This document shows, in pieces, positions 30,267-38,510 of a stretch of DNA of 64,000 nt. Position 1 is the first letter of the stretch, and each line of letters opens with the position of its first letter. The stretch spans positions 62,001 to 126,000 of the forward strand of contig NZ_JAAIUV010000007.1 of the NCBI RefSeq assembly GCF_010975035.1. Direction: 5' to 3'. The notes under the pieces were generated by a model. The model did not search any database. It saw only the letters and a list, made by a program, of their open reading frames with translations, and was not told where the DNA came from. The DNA is from Neobacillus thermocopriae (lineage in GTDB: Bacteria > Bacillota > Bacilli > Bacillales > Cytobacillaceae). The position numbers and the translations under genes are program-made.

Positions 30267-31382
30267 ATGAAAAGAAATTTTTTTAAAACAACGCTTGTTT
30301 CCGCATTAGCCGCATCATTTTTGTTAACAGGCTGTGCATCAGGAGGAGATTCGAAACAGGCAAGCGGGAATAAAAAGGTGTCTATTGAAGGAGTACCAGA
30401 ACGTTTTGCCAAAGGAGATCCAGTAAAGATTAAGGTTGTTCGGAAAATTGGTGGAGATGATCATACTGCTCAATTTTTAGCCGGAGCAAAAGAAGAAGGA
30501 GAGGCTTTAGGTTTTCAGGTTGATGTGTTTACGGCAAATGGAGATACAGCTAAGTTTCATGATGCGATTAATCAGGCGTTAAATCAGAATTATGATGGTT
30601 TTATCATTTCCCATGGTGATGATGATGCGACAGTGAATGATGTAAAGAAAATCGTAGAAAAAGGGAAAAGTGTTGTAGCTTTTGACTCTAATCCAAAGAT
30701 TGCCGAAGTAGAGGGGGTTACGTTAACTTCCCAAGATGATGAGGCATTAGCGACATTGGCACTTGAGCAGCTTGTTAAGGACACGAACGGAAAAGCCAAT
30801 ATCGCTTACCTATGGGTGGATGGATTCCCTCCAATGGTTCGAAGAAATAAGGTGTATCATGAAGTATTATCGAAAAATCCCGGCATAAAGGAAGTCGAAC
30901 GCTTTGGTGTAGCATCTGCTGACACTAGTGTCCAAACACAAAATGCTGTTGCTGCCATGTTAAATAAATATCCAAAAGGAAAACTGGATGCAATTTTTGC
31001 TACATGGGATGCCTTTGCCATTGGAGCAGCTCGAGCACTGAAAGAAGCAGGACGTGAAGAGGTAAAAATATATGGAATTGACGTTTCTAATGCCGATTTG
31101 CAAGAAATTCAAAGAGATAAAAGTGCGTGGAAGTATACAGCAGCAGTTGACCCTAAATTAATCGGTGCTGTTGATATGAGATTACTGGCGAAAAAACTTG
31201 CAGGTGAAGAAACTCCACAAACGTATGATTTGGAAGCATCACTCATTTCGCAAGAGGAAGTTCAGAAATCGAAGGAACCAGTTAATATGGTGAATCTAGC
31301 CACCATTGTTCCTGGATGGGGAAAATCAGATGCATTTGAAGAAGAGTGGATGAAGAAGTTAAAGGAACATTATCAGAAATAA
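30267..31382 (+). CDS. SAM-regulated ABC transporter, sugar-type substrate-binding lipoprotein
   Basis: Periplasmic-binding-protein-type 1/4 (RbsB-like) solute receptor, 371 residues. The signal peptide ends in lipobox LTGC. The mature protein has VVRKIGGDDHTAQFLAGAKE, DGFIISHGDDDATVNDVKKI and IFATWDAFAIGAARALKEAG, the alternating lobes of the pentose-binding fold. It is first in an operon with a two-domain ATPase and a RbsC-type permease, that is, a CUT2 importer. Because the operon sits behind a SAM-I riboswitch, the ligand is probably a sulfur-containing sugar such as 5-methylthioribose rather than ribose. This is inferred, not shown. Confidence 0.88.
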   Translation: MKRNFFKTTLVSALAASFLLTGCASGGDSKQASGNKKVSIEGVPERFAKGDPVKIKVVRKIGGDDHTAQFLAGAKEEGEALGFQVDVFTANGDTAKFHDAINQALNQNYDGFIISHGDDDATVNDVKKIVEKGKSVVAFDSNPKIAEVEGVTLTSQDDEALATLALEQLVKDTNGKANIAYLWVDGFPPMVRRNKVYHEVLSKNPGIKEVERFGVASADTSVQTQNAVAAMLNKYPKGKLDAIFATWDAFAIGAARALKEAGREEVKIYGIDVSNADLQEIQRDKSAWKYTAAVDPKLIGAVDMRLLAKKLAGEETPQTYDLEASLISQEEVQKSKEPVNMVNLATIVPGWGKSDAFEEEWMKKLKEHYQK

Positions 31383-31446
31383 TGGGAACAGGTACACTCT
31401 TTTCGAAAGGTGAAGAAAGTGTACTGATGAAGGAGGTGCCAACAGG

Positions 31447-32949
31447 ATGCAAACAAAGTTAGAGATGAAAAACATCTCCATTGAATTTTCCGGTGTTAAG
31501 GCGTTAAACGGCGTTCATTTTTCGATGGAATCTGGAACCATTCATGCCCTAATTGGTGCAAATGGAGCGGGGAAATCTACTTTAATGAAAGTTCTCTCTG
31601 GCGCCTATAATCATTACTCAGGTGAAATTAGGCTTGGAGGACAGACTGTAATGATCCGCACACCTAAGCATGCGCAAGATGCTGGGATTCAAATGGTTTA
31701 CCAGGAAGTCGATACGGCCTTAATTCCATACTTGACGGTGGCTGAGAATATTATGTTGCTTGATACCATACATAACATGGGGAAGAAGCAGTGGATAAAA
31801 TGGGGAGAAATTCACAAGAGAGCAACAGAAATTCTCAAGAGCATGAATATCAACCTTTCCACTCGAAAATTGGTAAGTGAGTTGACGCTAGCTGAAAAAC
31901 AGATGGTTTTGATTGCTCGTGCAATCTCAAATCAGTGTAAATTTCTCATTTTGGATGAGCCAACCGCACCATTAAGTCATATGGAGACGAAAGAACTTTT
32001 TCGAATTGTACGAGATTTAAAGGAAAAAGGAGTTGGGATCATTTTTATCTCTCACCGTCTTCCGGAAATCTTTGAAATATGCGAAGAAATAACGATTATG
32101 AGAAACGGAGAATTGGTTGTTAAAGAAAAAGTGCCTGACACCACACCAAATCAGGTAGTGGAACATATGCTTGGCCAAAAGCTTGAGGAGCAATTTCCAG
32201 CAAGGGAAACAGTAGTAGGAAATACCGTGCTCGAAGTAAAAGGTCTATCCGACTCTAATAAGTTAAAGGATTTACATATTTATGTTCGTGCCGGTGAGGT
32301 GGTTGGGATTGCTGGACTTGTCGGGGCTGGGAAAACAGAGCTTTGTAAAGCATTATTTGGTGTAGAAAAATGGTCTGCGGGGAAAGTACTACTGAAAGGG
32401 AATAAGATTAAAATCAAAAACCCTTTTGACGCTGTTAAGAAAGGAATTGCCTTAGTGCCGGAGGAGCGCCGGAAAGAGGGAATTCTAGTTAATGAATCCG
32501 TAGCAACTAATTTAACGACGGCTCATTTAAAGGAATTTACAAAAGGATTTAGTATTTTGGATCGTAGGAAAGAAAAAGCGGTGGCCAAGCAATGGATTCA
32601 TTCCCTTGGAATCAAAACACCATCGGAGGAAACAAAGGTAGAAAACCTCTCTGGTGGAAATCAACAGAAGGTCGCGATTGGGAAATGGCTAGTCGCAGAC
32701 GCTGATCTGTATATTTTTGATGAACCGACCAAAGGTGTCGATGTTGGGGCAAAAAGAGATATTTTTGAATTAATTGCTCAGCTTGTACGAAGTGGAAAGG
32801 CTGTCCTTTATGCTTCCTCCGAGCTTTCCGAAATAATGGGGATCACAGATAGAGTATATGTTTTATACGATGGAAAATCAGTAAAGGAACTAGAAACAAA
32901 AAATACGAATGAAGAAGAACTATTATATTATTCAACAGGGGGCAGGTAA
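31447..32949 (+). CDS. SAM-regulated CUT2 ABC transporter, tandem ATPase
   Basis: RbsA-like protein with two nucleotide-binding domains, 500 residues. Domain 1 has Walker A GANGAGKST, signature SELTLAEKQMVLIARAI and Walker B FLILDEPTAPL. Domain 2 has the degenerate GLVGAGKTE P-loop typical of CUT2 ATPases, PEERRKEGI, and signature LSGGNQQKVAIGKWL with LYIFDEPTKGVDVGAK. AAGGAGGTG precedes the ATG by 8 nt. The permease start follows one base after its stop. Confidence 0.93.
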   Translation: MQTKLEMKNISIEFSGVKALNGVHFSMESGTIHALIGANGAGKSTLMKVLSGAYNHYSGEIRLGGQTVMIRTPKHAQDAGIQMVYQEVDTALIPYLTVAENIMLLDTIHNMGKKQWIKWGEIHKRATEILKSMNINLSTRKLVSELTLAEKQMVLIARAISNQCKFLILDEPTAPLSHMETKELFRIVRDLKEKGVGIIFISHRLPEIFEICEEITIMRNGELVVKEKVPDTTPNQVVEHMLGQKLEEQFPARETVVGNTVLEVKGLSDSNKLKDLHIYVRAGEVVGIAGLVGAGKTELCKALFGVEKWSAGKVLLKGNKIKIKNPFDAVKKGIALVPEERRKEGILVNESVATNLTTAHLKEFTKGFSILDRRKEKAVAKQWIHSLGIKTPSEETKVENLSGGNQQKVAIGKWLVADADLYIFDEPTKGVDVGAKRDIFELIAQLVRSGKAVLYASSELSEIMGITDRVYVLYDGKSVKELETKNTNEEELLYYSTGGR

Positions 32950-32950
32950 A

Positions 32951-33952
32951 ATGGAGGCTAATATTATCGTAAACAATCAGACCCCAAAGAAAAAAAGTGT
33001 GGAGCTGTTTCAATTTTTTTATAAATACGGAACGATGATAACGATTGGTGTACTAATTTTGATTTTTTCATTCGTTAATCCTTCTTTCATTCAAAGTGAT
33101 AATGTTATTAATATTCTCCGTTCGATTTCGATTGTAACGATCATTGCCATTGGAATTACGATATCTTTGACGGTTGACGGTTTTGACCTGTCTGTCGGAT
33201 CGGTCGCATCTCTGTCAAATGCGATTGTAATTTCAATGTTTGTTTGGTTTTCACAAAATACGTTTATAGCGATAATTTCTGCTATTACAGCTTCTCTATT
33301 GGTCGGCACCTTTAATTCGTTCATGATTGTTAAGCTTAGGATTCCCGATATGCTAATGACATTGGCGACGATGTTCATCATTCAAGGGATTGCACTAACT
33401 TATACAAAGGGTGCGACCGTATCACAAAATATGGTCATGCCGGATGGCACGATGGCAACAGGTATGATTAGTCCGCATTTTGCAAAAATCGGTGCGGTTC
33501 CGTGGATTATTATCATTATGGCTGCTGCCGTCCTCCTTGTGCATATCTTTTTGACCTATACGAAGCATGGACGTTATATGTATGTGATTGGCGGAAATAA
33601 AGAGGCTGCCCGATTGTCAGGGATCCCTGTAAACAAATATAAGGTGGTTGCTTACCTTTTATCAGCATTATTTGCCTCGATTGGTGGAATTGTCCTCGCA
33701 TCAAGGGTGATGACAGCAGAAATTAATTCTGGAGCACCATACTTAATGGATGCAGTTGCTGCTGCATTTATTGGTTTATCTGTTCTTGGTGCCGGAAAAC
33801 CAAATGCCTTCGGAACGTTTATTGGTGCAGTTTTAATTGGAATTCTGCAAAATGGGCTTGTTATGATGTCTGTGCCATATTACGCAATGGACATTGTGAA
33901 AGGATCCGTTTTAGCCTTTGCACTGGCGATTACGTACTACAAGCAGAAATAA
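32951..33952 (+). CDS. SAM-regulated CUT2 ABC transporter permease
   Basis: RbsC-family membrane subunit of about 10 helices, 333 residues. Family motifs are VDGFDLSVGSVASLSNA, LRIPDMLMTLATMFIIQGIA and GGNKEAARLSGIPVNKYK (the ATPase-contact loop), followed by AAFIGLSVLGAGKPNAFGT. The start is ATG at 32951 because the ribosome binding site GGGGGCAGG overlaps the ATPase stop. The longer frame from 32909 lies inside the ATPase gene. It is the last gene before a terminator. Confidence 0.92.
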   Translation: MEANIIVNNQTPKKKSVELFQFFYKYGTMITIGVLILIFSFVNPSFIQSDNVINILRSISIVTIIAIGITISLTVDGFDLSVGSVASLSNAIVISMFVWFSQNTFIAIISAITASLLVGTFNSFMIVKLRIPDMLMTLATMFIIQGIALTYTKGATVSQNMVMPDGTMATGMISPHFAKIGAVPWIIIIMAAAVLLVHIFLTYTKHGRYMYVIGGNKEAARLSGIPVNKYKVVAYLLSALFASIGGIVLASRVMTAEINSGAPYLMDAVAAAFIGLSVLGAGKPNAFGTFIGAVLIGILQNGLVMMSVPYYAMDIVKGSVLAFALAITYYKQK

Positions 33953-33956
33953 TTTT

Positions 33957-33991
33957 TTTACCTATTCACATTGTGGATAGGTATTTTTTTA
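33957..33991 (+). terminator. terminator of the S-box transporter operon
   Basis: TACCTAT-tcacattgtgg-ATAGGTA followed by TTTTTTT. Confidence 0.82.
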
Positions 33992-34041
33992 GCAGCAATT
34001 TTTATACAGTGATTACAACTTATCCATTGAGTCGCTTCAGA

Positions 34042-34075
34042 TAAAAAAATCAGCCTGTATGAGAGACAGGCTGAT
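34042..34075 (-). terminator. terminator of the cstA-ybdD unit
   Basis: On the minus strand, ATCAGCCTGT-ctctcat-ACAGGCTGAT followed by TTTTTTA. Confidence 0.85.
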
Positions 34076-34092
34076 AGGGTTTTCTATTTTTA

Positions 34093-34296
34093 TTAACAGC
34101 ATCTCGATACTTTTCCACCCTTGGCATTGTACCTCGCGTCTTGAGCGTCGCAAAAAAATTCCTTCCGCGATTTGATTGGCTCACCTGGATGATGAGCCTT
34201 CATATGTGCCACATAAGTTTCGTAACATGGAACACCAACTAGCAAGCTGATAAACTGTTTTCTGTACAAATTAAATTTTTTAAATTGCTTAAGCAT
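34093..34296 (-). CDS. YbdD/YjiX family small protein
   Basis: About 67 residues. The C-terminal half, VGVPCYETYVAHMKAHHPGE then FFCDAQDARYNAKGG and a terminal CC pair, matches the YbdD/YjiX family, which in E. coli is encoded right after the CstA and BtsT transporters. Its start, ATG at 34296, overlaps the cstA stop. An ATG at 34317 is possible and would add seven residues. The family's role is not settled, but the constant pairing suggests a partner of the transporter. The second cstA in this window has no such companion. Confidence 0.85.
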   Translation of the reverse strand: MLKQFKKFNLYRKQFISLLVGVPCYETYVAHMKAHHPGEPIKSRKEFFCDAQDARYNAKGGKVSRCC

Positions 34297-36364
34297 ATTT
34301 CTTAAAATCCCCTTCATTACGTGGTACGTATGGTGTTTCATATAATGGTAGCTTTTTACCGGATAAAACCTGATACCAAATTCGAAGTGCGGAAAAGAGT
34401 ACAACAACTACAACAAGCATGAAAATCGCACAAAGGGCGGCATCCACGTAATCATTAATAAGCACTTGTTTCATTTCAGCAGCTGTTTTGGCAGGAGCAA
34501 GAATCTTACCATTATCATAGGCTTCTTTAAAAATTTTCGCATGGGATAAAAACCCGATTTTTGGATCCTCATGGAATAGTTTTTGCCAGCCTGCAGACAT
34601 CGTAACAATTAACAGCCATGTAGTCGGAACTAAGGTGACCCAAACATAAGCTTTTTTGCCCATTTTAAATAAAATGGTTGTTCCAAGAAGTAAGGCAAGT
34701 CCGGCTAACATTTGATTTGCAATGCCAAACAATGGCCACAACGTATTAATGCCGCCTAGCGGATCAATGACCCCTTGGTATAAGAAATAACCCCAGAAAG
34801 ATACACATAAAGTTGTCGCAATGATATTAGGAAGCAACGCATCAGTTTTTGCAAATGGTTTATAAGCTGTTCCAATGATATCTTGAATCATAAAACGTCC
34901 CACACGAGTACCAGCATCAATGGTTGTTAAAATAAACAATGCTTCAAATAGAATGGCAAAATGATACCAGAAAGCCATTAAAGCTTTTCCACCAATCACT
35001 TTAGAGAATATCACTGCCATCCCTATAGCTAAAGTGGGCGCTCCTCCAGTTCTTGATAGAATAGTCGATTCACCCACATCTTTAGCAAGGGTTTCTAAGT
35101 CTTGTGGAGTGACGGTAAAGCCCCAGCTGGAAACCGCGTTTGCCGCAGAGGTAACATCGATGCCAATTAATGCAGCAGGACTGTTAATGGCAAAATAGAC
35201 ACCAGGTGTTAGTACACACGCAGCGATCATCGCCATAACAGCAACAAACGATTCCATTAACATTGCTCCGTATCCGATCGGACGTGCATGAGATTCTGTC
35301 TCAATCATTTTCGGTGTCGTACCGGATGATACTAGGGCATGGAATCCAGAAACCGCACCGCAGGCGATTGTAATAAATAAGAATGGGAAAAGGTTTCCGG
35401 CAAATACTGGGCCTGTTCCATCAATGAATTTTGTCATTGCCGGCATTTCAAGATGAGGTGCGACAATCACTATTCCAAGAGCAAGACCCACAATTGTTCC
35501 TATTTTTAAGAAAGTACTTAAATAATCACGTGGTGCTAAGAGTAGCCAAACTGGTAAAACAGAAGCAATAAAGCCATAAATGATCATCATTATAGCAATT
35601 GCCTCTCCACTGAAAGTAAACATTTTGGCTAATGCAGGTGTTTCGGCAACGGTTTGGCCAAATATGAGAGAAAGAACTAATAATACAATTCCGATTAAGG
35701 AAGCTTCACCAACACGTCCTGGGCGGATATATCGCATATAAACCCCCATTAAAATGGCAATCGGAATGGTTGCCGCGATGGTGAACATTCCCCACGGGCT
35801 CCCTACGAGGGCTTTGACTACTACAAGGGCAAGTACAGCTAATAAAATAATCATAATTCCTAAAATACCGATCATAGCAATTAGGCCAGTTACTTTGCCC
35901 ATTTCGTCTTTAATCATTTCTCCTAGTGACTTTCCGTCGCGACGCATAGAACCGAAAAGGATGACAAAGTCTTGAACAGCACCAGCAAGAACAACCCCGA
36001 CAACAATCCAAATGGTTCCTGGTAAATATCCCATTTGTGCAGCTAAGATAGGGCCAACTAAAGGACCGGCACCAGCAATGGCTGCAAAGTGATGTCCAAA
36101 GAGCACCCATTTGTTTGTTGGAACATAATCTTTTCCGTCGTTATGTATTTCTGCTGGAGTTTTACGTTGGTCATCCAACTGAAAAACTTTTTGTGCGATA
36201 AATTTGCTGTAGAAGCGATAGCTAATGGCATAGACAGAGACAGCTGCCGTTAAAAGCCAAATAGCATTAATGCTTTCACCTCGATTTAAAGCGATGATGG
36301 CAAAACCTACAGCACCAAGTGTGGCAATTCCTCCCCATATTAATATAGATTTTAGTGCTTTCAA
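34289..36364 (-). CDS. cstA: CstA-type carbon starvation transporter (long form)
   Basis: Multispanning CstA/BtsT family transporter for pyruvate and/or peptides, 691 residues, about 17 helices. The signature segments are DGKDYVPTNKWVLFGHHFAA, IAGAGPLVGPILAAQMGYLP and GAVSGFHALVSSGTTPKMIE. The length resembles E. coli CstA/BtsT (about 700) more than the second, shorter copy at 41182-42975. The start is TTG at 36364, 7 nt after GGAG. It is coupled to a YbdD-like gene and followed by a terminator. A partial CodY-like box lies upstream. Confidence 0.92.
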   Translation of the reverse strand: MKALKSILIWGGIATLGAVGFAIIALNRGESINAIWLLTAAVSVYAISYRFYSKFIAQKVFQLDDQRKTPAEIHNDGKDYVPTNKWVLFGHHFAAIAGAGPLVGPILAAQMGYLPGTIWIVVGVVLAGAVQDFVILFGSMRRDGKSLGEMIKDEMGKVTGLIAMIGILGIMIILLAVLALVVVKALVGSPWGMFTIAATIPIAILMGVYMRYIRPGRVGEASLIGIVLLVLSLIFGQTVAETPALAKMFTFSGEAIAIMMIIYGFIASVLPVWLLLAPRDYLSTFLKIGTIVGLALGIVIVAPHLEMPAMTKFIDGTGPVFAGNLFPFLFITIACGAVSGFHALVSSGTTPKMIETESHARPIGYGAMLMESFVAVMAMIAACVLTPGVYFAINSPAALIGIDVTSAANAVSSWGFTVTPQDLETLAKDVGESTILSRTGGAPTLAIGMAVIFSKVIGGKALMAFWYHFAILFEALFILTTIDAGTRVGRFMIQDIIGTAYKPFAKTDALLPNIIATTLCVSFWGYFLYQGVIDPLGGINTLWPLFGIANQMLAGLALLLGTTILFKMGKKAYVWVTLVPTTWLLIVTMSAGWQKLFHEDPKIGFLSHAKIFKEAYDNGKILAPAKTAAEMKQVLINDYVDAALCAIFMLVVVVVLFSALRIWYQVLSGKKLPLYETPYVPRNEGDFKKYA

Positions 36365-36409
36365 AATATTTCTCCGCCTTTCTTTCAGTATTTAACAAAA
36401 TTATATTTT

Positions 36410-36424
36410 ATAATTCAGAAAATT
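36410..36424. promoter_or_regulatory. partial CodY-like box upstream of the long cstA
   Basis: ATAATTCAGAAAATT matches 12 of 15 positions of the CodY consensus, 46 bp before the TTG start. This is weak evidence. Confidence 0.3.
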
Positions 36425-36559
36425 CAAATGAATATATTTTCTTATTTTATAAAAATTCCTCCTATTTTAAAAAAACTTTTTAAAGTATTGCTCATTGCTT
36501 CAACTCTTTACTTTGTTTTAAACTAAGGAACAAATATGATCATTGTGGTGAGGATTGAG

Positions 36560-37321
36560 ATGGGAAACCAGGTAGAACAAGCAAATGAAATTATCGATGT
36601 ATGCTTGCTTGCGGGAAAAATCATGCTGCAAAGCGGTGGAGAAACGTATCGAGTGGAGGATACCATGATGCGGATGGCTGCCGCTTTTGGAATCAAACAT
36701 TCCCACAGCTATGTAACTCCTACGGGAATAATATTTTCCTCAGAAGGGCCGGATCCGTCCATAACGAAGATCGTAAGGATTCTGGAGCGGACAACGGATT
36801 TAAAAAAGGTCGCACTCGTTAATAGTATTTCTCGAAAAATTTGCAGCGGGGATCTGACCTTGGTAGAAGCAAAGAAGGAGTTAATGGAAATTGACTCTAG
36901 GGATTTAAGTTTTCCATTTCCAATACAAGTAGTAGCAGCATCCTTAGCCAGTGGATGTTTTATGATTATGTTCAATGGAGTCTGGAATGATTTTATCCCT
37001 TCGATGATCACAGGCGGAGCGGGATATCTAGGCTTTGTTTATTTTCATCGTTTTGTTTCAATCAGATTTTTTTCGGAATTTCTTGCCTCTTTTATTATTG
37101 GATTACTGGCATTTATTTTTGTCAAATTAGGAATGGGCCAGCAATTAGATAAAATTATTATTGGGTCTGTTATGTCCTTGGTGCCAGGTTTATTAGTAAC
37201 CAATGCGATTCGGGATTTAATGGCCGGTCACTTGGTATCCGGTTTATCCAAAGGAGCGGAAGCCTTTCTTACCGCTTTTGCCATTGGGGCAGGCATTGCC
37301 GTTATCCTAAGATTTTTCTGA
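36560..37321 (+). CDS. threonine/serine exporter family protein, ThrE N-terminal part (YjjP-like)
   Basis: 253 residues. The cytoplasmic N-terminal region contains IMLQSGGETYRVEDTMMRMA and a conserved SYVTPTGIIFS, followed by five predicted membrane helices ending GLSKGAEAFLTAFAIGAG. This is the PF06738 (formerly DUF1212) half of ThrE-type exporters. The start ATG at 36560 follows GTGAGG. The next gene encodes the second half, so exporter function probably needs both. The substrate is inferred only from the family. Confidence 0.87.
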   Translation: MGNQVEQANEIIDVCLLAGKIMLQSGGETYRVEDTMMRMAAAFGIKHSHSYVTPTGIIFSSEGPDPSITKIVRILERTTDLKKVALVNSISRKICSGDLTLVEAKKELMEIDSRDLSFPFPIQVVAASLASGCFMIMFNGVWNDFIPSMITGGAGYLGFVYFHRFVSIRFFSEFLASFIIGLLAFIFVKLGMGQQLDKIIIGSVMSLVPGLLVTNAIRDLMAGHLVSGLSKGAEAFLTAFAIGAGIAVILRFF

Positions 37322-37335
37322 GAGTAGGTTGATAA

Positions 37336-37782
37336 ATGGATATTTTAGGACAGTTAATTACCAGTTTTATTGCGACAGGTGCCTTTGGCATTCTTTTTAA
37401 TGTACCGAAAGAATCTTTAGTAAAGTGTGGCTTAATTGGAATGGGAGGCTGGCTGATTTATTACTTGCTTGAGGGATATACAAATGATGCAGTTTTGGGA
37501 ACGTTGGCAGCTACTATTTTTGTAGCGATCCTTAGTCAAGAGTTGGCGAAATTTTACAAAACACCTGTTATCATTTTTGTTGTGGCTGGGATTATTCCAT
37601 TAGTGCCAGGGGGCTTAGCATATGATGCGATGCGACATTTTGTTGAGAATGATTATAATACAGCTCTAGGTTCGGCTGCGAAGGTGCTGATGCTCGCTGG
37701 TTCTATCGCATTTGGACTTGTTTTTTCGGAAGTGGTTAACCAAATATTACGAAAAATGAGCGAGCGTAGATCAAAAGTATAA
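37336..37782 (+). CDS. threonine/serine exporter family protein, ThrE C-terminal part (YjjB-like)
   Basis: 148 residues with four to five membrane helices. The sequence FGILFNVPKESLVKCGLIGM near the N-terminus and GIIPLVPGGLAYDAMRH are characteristic of the ThrE_2 family. It starts 14 bp after the upstream half-gene with its own GAGAGTAGG-like ribosome binding site. Together the two genes reproduce a full-length ThrE split in two, as in YjjP/YjjB. A strong terminator follows. Confidence 0.87.
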   Translation: MDILGQLITSFIATGAFGILFNVPKESLVKCGLIGMGGWLIYYLLEGYTNDAVLGTLAATIFVAILSQELAKFYKTPVIIFVVAGIIPLVPGGLAYDAMRHFVENDYNTALGSAAKVLMLAGSIAFGLVFSEVVNQILRKMSERRSKV

Positions 37783-37791
37783 AAATTTGAC

Positions 37792-37829
37792 GAAGGCAGA
37801 GGATAATGTTCCTCTGCCTTCTATTTTTT
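37792..37829 (+). terminator. terminator after the split ThrE genes
   Basis: GAAGGCAGAGGA-taatgt-TCCTCTGCCTTC, a perfect 12 bp stem, then TATTTTTT. Confidence 0.88.
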
Positions 37830-37954
37830 AAATCAAACAAAAAACCTTTGGTTGATTGACCATTGTAAAATAGTCAAAGAGGTTTATTGCCTGTATTTAA
37901 AGATAAGAAAATTTGATTAATCTATATAGATGATTTTGGGCAGTATTGAAATCT

Positions 37955-37988
37955 TAAAAAACAGCGAAAGCCCTAACCTCTCTTTCGC
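37955..37988 (-). terminator. minus-strand terminator of the candidate small RNA
   Basis: GCGAAAG-agaggttaggg-CTTTCGC then TGTTTTTT on the minus strand. Confidence 0.65.
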
Positions 37989-38193
37989 CCTTGCAGCTCC
38001 GATGACTGCGCCAGTGTGAATTTTAGATATTAATAAAATGTGAGATGTTTTATTATCAACTACCTGTGATACCTAAATAGAACTGCCTCTCTTAAATCAT
38101 TGAGGCCTATGCCGCTCCAGTATGAATAAGAGGGTATAAAGGGAAAATTACCATATTAATGGAGCTAATAAGTTACCACAATGGAAGGCGCAA
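37955..38193 (-). ncRNA. candidate small RNA of about 240 nt, unknown family
   Basis: The 728 bp gap between the ThrE genes and lytS has no gene-like frame but holds a complete minus-strand transcription unit: a TTGACA-17 bp-TAAAAT promoter (38228-38200) and, about 240 nt downstream, a GCGAAAG...CTTTCGC hairpin followed by TGTTTTTT (37988-37955). The predicted RNA contains two related segments, ATTCATACTGGAGCGGCAT and ATTCACACTGGCGCAGTCAT, each followed by AAGAGAGG within about 25-30 nt. No long ORF or known riboswitch core was recognised. The RNA is inferred from signals only. Confidence 0.5.
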
Positions 38194-38199
38194 TAAATA

Positions 38200-38228
38200 A
38201 TTTTACTCTTTCTAATTTGTTTTGTCAA
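38200..38228 (-). promoter_or_regulatory. consensus sigma-A promoter of the candidate small RNA
   Basis: TTGACA, 17 bp spacer, TAAAAT on the minus strand. It matches the -35 consensus perfectly and faces away from lytS. Confidence 0.7.
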
Positions 38229-38510
38229 TGTTTTGTGAGTGGAACAATTAGGGCATAGGGGTAATTTTTGGATTGATAACTCCATATTAAGGTGTGGGAG
38301 ACAAGGAAAATAAAAGCTCATGAACTAGAATAATGGCGCAGGTGTGGCAACTTCCAATGTGTTGCAAGGGAAAGGAAAAAAAGGATAGAAGAAGTCATAG
38401 GTAAAGCCAGCAAACTGGTCTTTAGGCTGTATTGTTAATTTATTTGGTATACTATTAAAAAATAAGATCCTATTTAATAAAATGATAGATTCATGAAAAG
38501 AGGAATAGCC

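Noticed and set aside
37830-38490. A known metabolite riboswitch in front of lytS
   Set aside because: No SAM, FMN, glycine, c-di-GMP, ydaO, lysine or purine core motif could be matched on either strand.
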